From the NCBI RefSeq assembly GCF_020360975.1, contig NW_025408667.1, positions 2,108,001-2,172,000 on the forward strand: a DNA stretch of 64,000 bases. Direction: 5' to 3'. The stretch is from Hirsutella rhossiliensis (taxonomy: Eukaryota > Ascomycota > Sordariomycetes > Hypocreales > Ophiocordycipitaceae). Numbering within the stretch: the first letter of the stretch is position 1; each line of letters begins with the position of its first letter. Made by a program: the position numbers and the translations under genes. The notes beneath the pieces were generated by a model, which saw only the letters and a list, made by a program, of their open reading frames with translations, had not been told where the DNA came from and did not search any database. Positions 33,485-44,272 of this stretch are shown one piece after another.

Positions 33485-34550
33485 ATGATGACGACTTCCT
33501 TTCCAGTTTCAAGACCACAGAGAGTCACTCGTGCGAGATTCTCCAAGATGCGGACTGGATGCATGACTTGTAAGTGCTCGATTCCATACGAGTTCCCGAA
33601 AGGCGTCGAACTAATGACGAGCAGGCAGGTGAGGCGGCAATGCTAGGCCTCATCCCTCCCCTTTACGCCCCCCCTTTTGGAAACTTGACGGGCGATGGAG
33701 ACTGACTGTCCTAGGCGACGACACATCAAGTGCGATGAAACAAAGCCAGGCTGCAGGAATTGCACGAAATGGGCCGGGGTTTGCAGCGGTTACCAAAGCC
33801 CAGGTGGTCAACCCAAGTTCAAGGAAGTGATGCGATCGGAGGACGCGTTATGGCCTCTTGCCGACGGAACAGCGTCCCTGCTGACTGAGACCACTTGTCA
33901 ACCCCCTTGTCATCGCAATGAGCCGCCGCCACTTGTCATGCCTGAAACACAGTCGGGGCAGTCACGGTGATACGTGCTCGACGACATGTTCTGGAAGGAG
34001 ACGATGCCGCAGCTCGTCCGTGATAGCGAAGCTCTGCGCAGTGCTAACCTGGCCGTCCACACGCTCATGCTGGCCAAGGGCCCGGATCCCGCGCGGCGGC
34101 CCGAGGCGGCGACAGCGCCCGACTATTACGGCCGGGCTCTCGACTGCTACGGCCAGGCTCTCAGGGCGGCGCGTCAGGCCACCAGCGCGAGCCACGCCGA
34201 CCTTCGCGAGGCTGTTCTCTGCTCCCTCTTCTTCGCCGCCTTCGAGTTGGTCAACGACGACCAGGCCGCGGCGGCAGCACATCTGCAGAGCGGTCAGAGA
34301 ATACTCGACGCCGTGACGCCGGCGGAGCGCCCACACATACGGAGTCAGCTGCGACATATTACTCGATTTCTCGCCCTCGAGGCTCGAGGGGCCTATCCTC
34401 ACTATTACGACATCGCCATCCTCAATATGCTTTAAGCCCCGGATGCTAAAGCGTTTGAGGGCTCGCAATATGCCAACGATGCCTTCTTTCGCGCGGCGTA
34501 TCTGTGTTGTTGGTGATTCCTCGCGGAATGGGGTTAAGGAGCGGGAAGGC
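33485..34550 (+). pseudogene. Broken Zn2Cys6 transcription factor gene
   Basis: Exon 1 (33485-33569), a 4-nt micro-exon GCAG (33625-33628) and exon 3 (from 33715) join to read GCMTCRRRHIKCDETKPGC then RNCTKWAGVC. This gives all six cysteines in the spacing CX2CX6CX6CX2CX6C. The frame ends at an in-frame TGA (33968-33970) but continues unchanged beyond it as RYxLDDMFWKETMPQLVRD and a helical fungal-TF middle region (LREAVLCSLFFAAFELVND, 34203) to a TAA at 34433. It continues again (DAKAFEGSQYANDAFFRAA) to a TGA near 34516. A normal member would be over 500 aa. The gene therefore has at least three in-frame stops and no C-terminus. If translated to the first stop it would make a 114-aa DNA-binding-only fragment. 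Confidence 0.75.
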
Positions 34551-35072
34551 GCGTCGTTGTTCTCGCGAAGATTCGCTCGGTAGGCTCCATTATCAGGGCG
34601 AGCTAAAGTATCCCGGCCTAGGAAGACTCCGCAAAGTGTCATTCCTGTCGTCTTTTCTCCGTTTTGACGCTGCAGCCTGCAGCACATTGCAGGCCAACAT
34701 ACCATCTGACATGATGCCATTAAGCGCCGTCAGCGTCCACATGCAGACTGCAACAAGACGGCGCTTAGCTGCGCCCAGTGATAAAATGACGCGTAATTAT
34801 CGCGGGGGCCTTAAAGATGAGGTTTAACTTCGTCTTTTATTCCTTAGTCTCATCTACAAAGCTTAGACCTCTTACAAGAAGTTCTGATTCTTTATTATCT
34901 CAAGTTACATTTTAAGCCTGTTCTCAAGCAGGGGCTTAAGAGCACAGTGGAAGGAATAGGGGCTCAGAGAGGTGAACTGAGATGCATGTCTTGGCCTATC
35001 TATTGGGACGAGTGAGGGGCTTATGTAGGTACAGATGCCACAAATAACTAGCCAGAAGACGGCATTGGGATG
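34551..35072. other. Spacer before the Copia insertion
   Basis: About 520 bp with no gene. It is AT-rich in 34800-34920. The insertion target duplication of the Copia element follows at 35073-35077. Confidence 0.4.
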
Positions 35073-35077
35073 TCCCT

Positions 35078-35346
35078 TATCGCACGGAGGATGAGCAAGT
35101 GGGCATAAAGATCAGGGACTGGAAGACTCTTGATTCTGCTATCTAAGGTGGGAAAGAGGCGAGATCTTTATAGACTGCCTGAATATGAGAATGGAAGGGA
35201 ATGGTAGTGAATGGAAGCATCTGATCGGATCATCTGGAAGCCACTGATGCGTTGATGATGCCTCCTAGAAGTTTCTGTGGGAAATGTGGAAACGGACTGT
35301 GCGAATAGGGGTCAGACTGTTGGAGGCTGATATCCTATGTGTGACA
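35078..35346 (-). repeat. 3' LTR of the Copia element
   Basis: 269 bp, beginning TGTCACACATAGG and ending CCGTGCGATA on the coding strand. It differs from the other LTR only by two single-G deletions inside G runs (near 35280 and 35311). Confidence 0.93.
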
Positions 35347-35397
35347 TACCCCCCCAGGTTGTGCTGGCTAGTGGGCAGTGCAAACTGAAGAAAGAAA

Positions 35398-38271
35398 CTA
35401 GATCCCTAGCAACGTAGAGATATCGACGAGACCGAGTTGTTTGACGAAAGTAGCAAATTTCTGGCCTGGCAGAGCTTTGGTGAGCGGGCTGAGCGCCGTG
35501 GCTGAGTCACTCGGACCGGGGTCCGGTGTCGGATATGGGTGCTGAATGTCATGAAACTCATCCTGATCATCCGAGTCCTCATGATCAGATGGTTCGGGTT
35601 GTACCACAATCGTGGTGGCGTCTCCTTGGTCTGAGGTTGAGGGAGATTGCTCAACGGGGTCAGGTTCAGGTTCATCGATTTGAGTGGGGATTTCCTCGTA
35701 ATCCGACTCGTCCTCGATGTGGGCTGGAAGCTGTACTTCCACGCGCTGTGGGATAGGTTCTGGTGGCTGATCATTTCCGTCATAGAAGATGCTTTCATTG
35801 AAGGTCACATCTCGGACCCTTCGGACTTCTGATGTGGACGGAATCCAGATCCTGAAAATGTTCGTGGAATCATATCCAACGAGATAACCGATTTCTGTGT
35901 GAGGGTCGGTCTTTAGGTCCTTCTTCTGTCTGTTCTGAAGGGCCTGGGGTGTCAAGGGATAGGCTCTGCAGCCGTATGCCTTGAGAAACGTGATGTCAGG
36001 CTGGTCTTGCTGGTAGCCTATGTCTCTGTTGTTGTCTCGCAGCCACTGATGAAGCAGCTGGAAAGGCGTTCGGAAGCTGTGGTTCTGCATGGGCGATCTG
36101 TTGTGCAAAACACTGCTGCTTTCCAAGTCTCTGGCCAAAGATCAGATGGTAAATTGGCATCAATTCCCATTGTTCTGGCCTGGGCAGATATTACCCCCAG
36201 ATCGCTCTGCAGAGCCGTTTTGAGCGGGAGTGTAAGGGCAGAAGGTTCATCTTGAATCCCTTTCCTCGATCCAGCTCTCATACGCACTCTGAAGAGAACG
36301 ATCGTTATCACGGTGGATAATGCAAATATTGAGATTCCATTGGCGTTGAATCATTGCCTCATGGTTTCTCAAAGCAGTCATAACGGACCCTTGTGTCGCG
36401 TCATTCAGAAGGTAGATGAAGATCATGCTTGTAAATTCATCTTTGATAAGAAGAACAGCTTCCTTGCCGTTGAATGAGGTGTTCATACTGAAGATATCAA
36501 CGTAGATTCTCCAGAATGGTCTGGGGCTCGGTTTTGAGGGGTTCGGAGAGACGACCTTCTTTCCTTCCCAAGGAACACGCGGTGCAATCGATGGTAACTG
36601 GGCCTTTGATCTTCGAACCCGTCGTGTTCTCAACAAGACGCTCTAGGGCTTGAGCGTTCAAGTGGCCTAGGCGCTTATGCCAAAGCGTAGCATCTGCTGT
36701 TTTCACTGCGCGAGGTGCAGATGAAGATGTGAAGTTGGAGGCGTGAGAGTCCTCCTTAATCGGGTTGAACTCGATGACCGGTTGACGAAAGCGGCGTTTC
36801 GTATGAAATATAATCTGATCGTCTTTAGAGACGCGTCCAGATAGTGGATTCCAGTTGTATCCCTTCGCAAGAAAGCGGTCGAGGGATGCGATGTTGGTGT
36901 GGAATTTTGGCACGAAGGCAACTTCGTTGAGCTGAAAAAGTCCTCCTTCTTCAAGCTTCATACGGACTGTGCCGTAGCCAAGGATCTGAAGTTGACTATC
37001 GCCTGCAAAGAGCTCTTTGGCTCTGCAAGGGCGGTGTAGTCAAGAAAACGGGATCGGTTGTTGCAAATGTGTGTGTCTGATCCGGAATCAAGGATAAAGG
37101 AGTCATACAGCGGGTAGACTGCCTTTCCCGTCGAGAAACTGGTTGATGGAGGTGTTGAGGAGGCGGTGTGTTGTCAGGAGCTGGTAGAAGACCGGCAAAC
37201 GCTGTGCCTTTAACGGAGGAGTCGGACGATTTCTCCATTTCCTTCTTCTTGAAGTCTTGTGCTTTCTCCGTCATCTTCTTTGCCCATGGATTGAGTCGAG
37301 GATTTCCTTGATCTTCTTCTCAACCTTCTGATCAGGAGTCCAGCCATCAGGCCGAGCTGATTTGATGAGATAGAAGCAATCTACGAAGCGGTGATATTCT
37401 CCGCAGACACACATAGGAACACCATCAGCGTTCTTGCTTGAAGACCACTTAGGCTTGTCCTCTTTCCTCTCCGATTTCTCTCCCTTGCCTTGGAAGGCAG
37501 CTCCGAATGATCCTTTGCTGTTGTTGGCGGCCTTGATTCGGTGAGCTCGTTCAAAGATCTCACTGATCTTAATGCCGTCCGGGAAGTCCGTCTTCCAATC
37601 AGGCTTGCCGAATACGGCCTCGTCTTCCATTTTGTTGACCCAATAGTCTGTGAATGGGGCGTTGATGGACGAAACAGCCTGTAGGAAATCTTGGGTAGGG
37701 CGAAGGTCCTGGACATCAGGAAGCCCTAATTGCTTTGCCTCAGTGAGGACTTTCTGCCATTGGGTGACCCAAGCTTCGATCTTGGTCCTGTTTGGCGACT
37801 GAAGGGTGGAACGATAACGCTGAACAACTTCCTCTCGAGTGCCCAGTCGGTTGGGGCCACACGAGCCTGAAGCAAGGCAAGTTGCTTTGCAACGTCGTGT
37901 TCCTCGGCAATGGTGCTGTAGTAGTTGCCGATGGTCTTGACGATGTGTTGTTGAAGGCTGGCGAGTGCCTTCACTTGATCCCTATACCCTTGAAGCTTCG
38001 AGCGGTATTGGGTGTGGAGGAATTCGAGACGGCGAAATTCCTCCGAGGTCAGATCCACGAGATCAGATGCTTCGTGGTTGATTTGTCGGAATGTTGGTTC
38101 AACTGGCTGCTGAAGAACCGGCTTACCCTCCTTGACGGCAGGGTCCAGAAAGTCCCAAAGACTGTGGGACGTGGCGAATTTCTTGATGATAGAAATCCAT
38201 TGTTTCCAGTCGCAAGGGCCGTTGAGCACGGTGCCCTTGGAAGAGCCATCAAGATCTAGAGCTGAGCTCAT
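35398..38271 (-). pseudogene. Copia gag-protease-integrase gene with frameshifts, no RT
   Basis: The start is the ATG at 38271 (MSSALDLDGSSKG). Gag runs to about 37380 with an unusual Cys/His knuckle region (VPMCVCGEYHRFVDCFYL). The protease motif is LDSGSDTHICN (about 37098). The integrase zinc domain has LWHKRLGHLNAQALERL (36680-36640). The integrase core starts with IYVDIFS and ends in the LHNRSPMQNHSFRTPFQL region (36100). A final acidic segment (35900-35400) ends in a normal TAG. At least four frameshifts separate these pieces: near 37740, 37270, 36960/36540 and 36260-36100. The RT/RNase H region is missing altogether rather than decayed. Confidence 0.85.
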
Positions 38272-38343
38272 TGTGGAAGCTATTCTGCGCAGCGGAGTGA
38301 ACAAGAATAAGATACCCAGTCAGTGGCAGACCGGGCTCATAAC

Positions 38344-38614
38344 TATCGCACGGAGGATGAGCAAGTGGGCATAAAGATCAGGGACTGGAAGACTCTTGAT
38401 TCTGCTATCTAAGGTGGGAAAGAGGCGAGATCTTTATAGACTGCCTGAATATGAGAATGGAAGGGAATGGTAGTGAATGGAAGCATCTGATCGGATCATC
38501 TGGAAGCCACTGATGCGTTGATGATGCCTCCTAGAAGTTTCTGTGGGGAAATGTGGAAACGGACTGTGCGAATAGGGGGTCAGACTGTTGGAGGCTGATA
38601 TCCTATGTGTGACA
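38344..38614 (-). repeat. 5' LTR of the Copia element
   Basis: 271 bp, identical to the 3' LTR apart from one extra G at each of two G runs. The sequence just inside (on the coding strand GTTATGAGCCCGG) should contain the primer-binding site; the matching tRNA was not identified. Confidence 0.93.
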
Positions 38615-38781
38615 TCCCTGTACCTGGGCCAGGCCTGCATTATGTCTTTATGCTAGGAGAGTCAGGTTGGTCCGGCAGACCCTTATGGTATGACTAAAAT
38701 ATTGGGTCCACCGGGTATGACTCTGACCTCTTGGGCCCGCTCTCCTCAACACCTGTCCAGGAGATTCCTCAAGAGGTCATC

Positions 38782-39527
38782 ATGCATTCCAACGACTCAC
38801 CGAGCATCGGCATCGCCAAGCCTCCTTCTCCTCCCCCACCGCCACCGCCAGCAATCAAAAAGGATCCCAATCCTATTCCTGTCCCCAAGCCGCCGATAGT
38901 AGCCTCGACTGGGCCTACTGGGGCCTTCGTGGTTGATCTTCTCATTTTCAGCGGCTCGCCTTTCAAGGATCATTGGACTTACTGGGTGCGCTCACACGCC
39001 AACCCTGACATCGGTGTTCTGCTTCATGCGACCGGCGATGTCATTAACGGATTCGTATTCGAAATCAAGCGCCGCCACGACTTTAGGCGAACTCACAATC
39101 GTCCCACAACAAGGATTCCACTGCAATGGGTCAATGCCAAGCACTTTGACGAGGAGGCCATGTTTGATAGACAGCGCAACGACAGTATACCTGTATGCGC
39201 CTTTGAAGCCGGTGTGTACAAGGTTGCGGCTCCTGGGAAGTCCCTTAACGATGTCAATGACAAGGCAAGTATTCTCCCTTGGACACCTTACAGATTCCGT
39301 GTAACCGGTTAGGGGAGACTTTTACCCGGCGTGTGCTGCTATTGAAGTGCCCCATGCTAATTTCCGAGGTTCCCACGGCCCAGGATAAATCCAGCAAGAA
39401 GATCACTCAGAGGAACAGTCAAACGTGGATCATTGAGTCTGCTCGCCAACTCGCCGAAGAGGGTATTTTTACCACGACGTTGCCGCTTATCTCCAAGCCA
39501 TTGAACAGTAAGGACTCCTGGAAATAA
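38782..39527 (+). CDS. Fungal-specific proline-rich protein, uncharacterised
   Basis: Two exons (38782-39264, 39369-39527) encode 213 aa. The intron has a GC donor with perfect GCAAGT consensus (AAG|GCAAGT) and a TGCTAAT branch before the acceptor at 39368. The N-terminus is a Pro-rich linker with eight consecutive prolines. The conserved domain starts at FVVDLLIFSGSPFKDHW and continues with WVRSHANPDIGVLLHATGDV, EIKRRHDFR, RIPLQWVNAKHFDEEAM and, after the intron, QRNSQTWIIESARQLAEEGIF. I recognise this as a small cytosolic family found in many Sordariomycetes without assigned function. The gene appears intact although the Copia element sits only 168 bp upstream of its ATG and may have displaced its promoter. 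Confidence 0.72.
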
Positions 39528-41068
39528 AGAGAGTATAGGAGTTCTTGCCTGTAAGAAAATTAGTTTAGGTATCAATCAAGTGGTCTTTGCTTATACATAT
39601 GGATAAGTCTCGGAGATGCCCTATTTTGCCTGGTGAATTGGTATGTATGGACGTAATATTAGCCTTGAATAGTCTGATCCCTGTCCTCATTCAGACCAGT
39701 CATCTAGTTCCCCAAAGAACCTTCTAGTCAATAGCACCAACGCCTTAGTGGCGTCATTATGCTCTACTTGATCTTAATCACTTTCTATTTACTTATTAAG
39801 GCAGTCTATAAAGACCCTACCTCTTTTCTACTATAGATAGTAAAATCAAGAGTTCTTTAGTCCCTACTCTTTATGCCTCCTTTTCTTATTCTCCCGTGAG
39901 ATATATAACAAGCTGGGTGGCAATCAACGGTAACGGGTCGGCCCTAGAAGGGTTAAAGCAGTGGTCATGCTACTATTCGTTGCTGCGGTCAGCCAACTTG
40001 ACCACAGCGTCACACGGGCAGCAGGGCAAAAGAAGACGAATTGACTAAGCTGTCTGGTTAGTTAATTGACCACGCCTATCAAGGGTCTGCACGGGCCAAG
40101 CCTGGGCCCACGTCGGGCCCAGCCCGTAACAGAGGCTGTCAACCAGGCTAATATCAACTAACTCAACCCAACTTAATACAGCTAATTCTTATAACCGACC
40201 AACTTAATCTTGTTATAATATTAAGTTAGGCCCTAACTAACCGGCCTGCCACTCTAACTGTCCGGCCTACCAAAAAGTAGGTAAGTATAGCTGGTTAAGG
40301 CGTAGCGTCGATGCTATATAATTAGGTATTATAAGGGTCTTGGCCCAAGAGGGCAAAAACCGTAGTCGCGCTACTAGACCCCCTCTGCCATAGGGTGAGT
40401 GTGACAAAAGGGAACAGAATTAACTTAGCGATAGCTTCGTCAATTGACCAAACAAGAGAACGTTTGGTCCAGCAACCAAACAACCAATCAAGGGCCTTAG
40501 CACCATGACAGGTATATATATTCCCCGCCCTAATGATCAAGACTATAAAGCCCGCAAAGCATATAAGGAAGTAATGTTATGACTATTATAACGAGCTAGG
40601 GTGTGCTATAGACCAATTTATAGGAATCACTAGTGGTCTTAATATTATAGTTTGCGCCTATATACCGTTAGAGACGACGAGAGCATTAAGGCAGCTTTCA
40701 GAGGTAATAGATATAGTAGTTATTATATAGAACGCCTATAAAGCTATAAGACGCTTCCGAATATCTATTCGCAGCTAAATTAGTAGGGAATTCTATTAGA
40801 TTCTATATAATTATATATATATATATATATACAGTTATACCTATAGACCCTTTCTTTTAGAAGAATAGTGTAGTCTATTGTTACGGGTTGGACCCGGTGT
40901 GTATTGGTGCCGGCTGTTCCGCACCTATGCGTGCGTGTGTATAACTATAAGCGGCCCTCGCGCCCGTAGGAGCTGCGCCCGCTTTCTCTCTTCTTTCCTC
41001 CCCGTAATTAGATTATCGACCTTCTTATCAGGGACCTCCTCTGTGCACCTCACTCGGACCAATCCCCT
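39528..41068. other. AT-rich, RIP-like transposon graveyard
   Basis: 1.5 kb without an intact gene. It contains an old LTR relic (39641-39904), a GGGCCC-rich patch (40106-40130), long AT-rich stretches and a (TA)n run at about 40812-40832. The composition suggests old repeats degraded by C-to-T mutation. Confidence 0.5.
39641..39904 (+). repeat. Decayed solo LTR of the same Copia family, opposite orientation
   Basis: On the plus strand this segment aligns with the coding-strand LTR sequence of the element at 35078-38614. It shares GCAGTCTATAAAGA, CTCTTT, ATAGATAG, AATCAAGAGT and AGTCCCT in the same order and spacing. Differences are dominated by C-to-T and G-to-A changes (for example CCCACC to TCTACT). 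It therefore looks like an old, RIP-like copy. No internal element sequence is attached. Confidence 0.65.
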
Positions 41069-41076
41069 TACATCTA

Positions 41077-43691
41077 GGCCCAAGTTATCTATCCACCCAC
41101 TTTCATTAACTGTACACCCAAAAAGTGGATTAACTGTGGCTGACGGCCGAAGAGGGCCGATACCGCCAATTTGTATGCACACATTCTCTACGATAAGTAG
41201 AGCCAGGTAGTAACAGTTCTCCTTCAACGATAAGGCACCCAAAATTGAAGCTATTCGTACTGCGCTTTCTATGCTGATGAGACTATTCTTTGGTGTTTAC
41301 AACAGGCCTCCTTCTTCGAGTGCACTACGTGCCTGATCCGCTTCATCTAACTGTGATTCCAATTGATCCCATACATCCTCAAGGGCGGCATCGTCCGTGA
41401 GGCCGGCGACGAAGATGCAGTCTTGGGTCTCCCGCCGTACCGGCTGATCGTCATCATCAGAGACTGGCGTTTGACGCCCGGCTTGTTGATACGCCCGTTG
41501 CATCCGTGTGCCTGCCTCGTACGTATCGCCGTTTTCCTCGATGTGCCGCAGCCCTCGTTCCGTTGAAGTCATCGCGGCCGTTACCGTACCCGTCATCGCC
41601 GCTGGTGCCGTTGAGGAGGAGGCAGTCGTATAGCCTCAGCCCGCTCATGCCGTTCAGCGATCTCGTGATGTGACGGATCCCGCCGCGTTGATCTTGACCG
41701 CCGTGACTCTTCGAGGTTGAGTGAGCCCTTGGGGCGGCCCTAGCCCTGATAACTTGTGGCTCGTATGGTGCCCGAGTAGGGCTTGTGCCCTGAGCGCTTG
41801 TATCGATCGGAATATACCAAAATGGGTCGAAGTCGTCGAGTGTAAGGGAGGTATTGGTGTTGATAGACTCGAAGATTCGATGGCAGCACGGTAGCCCTCG
41901 ACTAGTAGCCCAATTACAAGGACATTGACCTGGCGGCGGTTTGGCCCGTTGACTTCGGGGTCTAGAGGATCTTGCGATGCTCATCTATTAGTAGCTTTAA
42001 CGCATATGACGATACTCGCTCGCGGATCGGCATATACGGCGCCTGTAGGAGAACGTTGATATCTTGTGGAGGTTTCGATTCTCTATCGCTGTGATCTGAG
42101 CAGCCTGATGGCCCCAGAAGCGTTCGAATCGTTGGAAAACGGTCGTCAAATCGCCCGTACAGGACCAAAGGAACTTCTTCATATGAGAGTGAAGTCCCTC
42201 GACGATCGAGGTCGTTGTACGCCCGAAGTGGCGATATTGATTAACGAAACAAGATACAAACTTCTCCTTCCAAGGCGTTAGCCACGTATTGCAACAGTAT
42301 TGTATAGCTGCAAGCGGGTGGCGGCCTGGTGTCTCAAATTGGCGTAAACGTTCGTTGAAGCTATTCACATCTTGTGACTTGACGATCTCGTTCCACTCTT
42401 GTAGAAACGCTTGGAATGCCGGGGCCCGTACGACTCGATTGCCGATTTTTGATGCCTTAGGGAAAATTGCTTGCATTTCGCAACGACATTCTGGTTAATA
42501 TGCCACGTGCAGAGAAGGTTAGTACTGTTTTGAAGCTCGCGAAAGCTATCTAACGCCTTAAGCAACGCAGTATCTCGGTCCGTGACAGTGACCCTTGGAA
42601 ATGGGATCGACTCCTTCTCGCAAAGGACTAGCAGCAACGAGATAGCCCAATAGTAATGGGACTCGGTCTCGCCGTTCAAGAAGATAGAGGCAATAGAGAA
42701 CGTTTTGTTATCTCGAGTGGCCGCGCAGATATTCAATAACGGCATATTGAATCGGTTCGTCTTGTAGGTACAGTCGAGGACGAGGACATCGTGATGCTGA
42801 CGCCATCGATGGAAGGTAGCACGAGGCGCGAGAAATAGCCCAGTTAGCCGGCCCTGGGGATCACGACTATCTCGATGAAAGAAGTCGGACTTATCTAGCC
42901 GGTCGTAGAGAAACTGAAGAGGCGTACGGCCAGCTAGTTCTTCCTGACGGTGCCTAGCCAAGGCGTTACTCACGTCTTGAGCCGTGATACCGGCTAAACG
43001 AGGATCGTCGTGAACCAGGTCACGAAGCTCGCCAGCAATATCGGTCGGCCGGGTATTGTTATTAAACTTCCGGATAATGTCGTCGCGATACTTCTGGATA
43101 ACAAGCGCCCGGTACTTCGGAAAGACCATCGGGTCATCAACAAGGCGATGATTGTGAACATCGTGAAGATAAGAGATAGTCCAGTAACCGCGTTTTTCCT
43201 TCAACGAGAGGCGAAATTCACAGTCTGTTTTCTGGGTTGCTGTATTGAGGCGACGACGAGAGATATGAGCAGCTTTATCCTTCCGATTTTCGTAGGGGCC
43301 GGCCTTGATACAACGAACAAGTGCAGACTTGCGTTGGCCAGCGTTATCCCGCTTCGATGTTCGAATGTGTAGGGCGTAGCCCTCAGCCTCAGCAACGGTA
43401 TCGGCGGCTTCCATCGCGGCCTGGAAGGTCGGGAATAGTGTCTTCGTAAGCGACTCCATGATTCGGGCTCGTAAGGGCAGAAAACGCGGTGCGAATAGCT
43501 TCAGTTTTGATGGTATTGCTGATAGTTACGGTTACAGGATGTTGTTACGCAAGCATCACGAACTGGCCAGCTGGCCGGCCGGGAATGGGCGCACCAAAAT
43601 TAGCGGCATCGGCACTGCGCCTGACCCAGCCACAGTTGATCCACTTTTTGGTGTACAGTTAATAAAAGGAGGTGTATAGATAATTGGGCCC
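41077..43691 (-). mobile_element. MULE (Mutator-like) DNA transposon
   Basis: Bounded by inverted repeats of about 64-66 bp (41077-41142 and 43627-43690; about 88% identical, starting GGCCCAA). They are flanked by TACATCTA on the left (41069-41076) and right (43692-43699). With the adjoining base this is a 9-bp MULE-like duplication, matching at eight of nine positions. One minus-strand transposase gene lies inside. Confidence 0.88.
41297..43459 (-). pseudogene. MULE transposase gene, two or three frameshifts
   Basis: The ATG at 43459 opens an N-terminal FAR1/WRKY-GCM1-like DNA-binding domain (ADTVAEAEGYALHIR, then CEFRLSLKEKRGYWTI and HNHRLV). The MULE DDE core follows: HHDVLVLDCTYKTNRFNMPL with its Asp, TVTDRDTALLKAL with the second Asp, and CTWHINQNV. 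The frame breaks near 42470 and continues as FLQEWNEIVKSQDVNSFNERL. It breaks again near 41990 and then shows the SWIM zinc motif CPCNWATSRGLPCCH and an acidic C-terminus. The protein is readable end to end, but not intact. Confidence 0.87.
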
Positions 43692-44272
43692 TACATCTAT
43701 AGGGGTGATAGACGAAGGTGAAGATTTTGAAGATTTTGAATGAAGGATGAATCAAATGAATTGAATTTTTTGGATCTTGATTCAAAATCTTCAAGCTCCA
43801 ATTTTCGCGATTCAAGTTGGGTTTGGGCCAATTCAGGCCATTCATGAATAGTTTGAAGGATCCCTAAACGAAGTGAATTTGGTGTGTACCTGAGCGATTG
43901 CAAAGATGCCTCAAAAACGCCAATAAGTAGTATATAGTTTTAAGTTATAGCCTTCTAAGAAGTCGATAATCCCGAATACTACAAAAATTAACTTACATAA
44001 ATACTGATCCGCCTGTCCTAGGCAAATCGACTGAAAATAAGCACTTTCAAAGCTCTGCCGAATCCTCAAAATACGTCGGTACAACGCGTTCGAATCCGCC
44101 ACTGTACACGGCTACACTCTTAGAGCCCCAATCCTCCGAAGCCTCCATTGTATCTAGACAGGGGTTGATATCGCAGACTTATCGGCTTGGGATGCAGGAG
44201 GTTTGGGGTAGGGGTTCAGTGGGAGCCTCGGTGGGAGGAAGAGGTTGAGGAGGATTCTCGCCTGAACACAGA

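Larger units (their letters stand above)
35078..38614 (-). mobile_element. Young Copia-type LTR retrotransposon lacking reverse transcriptase
   Basis: Complete element on the minus strand, bounded by 269/271-bp LTRs and flanked on both sides by the 5-bp duplication TCCCT (35073-35077 and 38615-38619). A polypurine tract (CCTGGGGGGGTA on the coding strand, 35347-35358) abuts the 3' LTR, confirming orientation. Internal coding covers Gag, protease and integrase (the Copia gene order). The frame then ends at 35398, only 50 bp from the 3' LTR, so the RT and RNase H domains are absent. The element is thus non-autonomous. Confidence 0.92.

Noticed and set aside
41069..43699. TACATCTA as the outer end of the MULE inverted repeats instead of a target duplication
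   Set aside because: As an inverted repeat it has two mismatches (TAGATGTA against TACATCTA), but as a direct repeat it is exact. The repeats end symmetrically at GGCCCAA, so a target duplication fits better.
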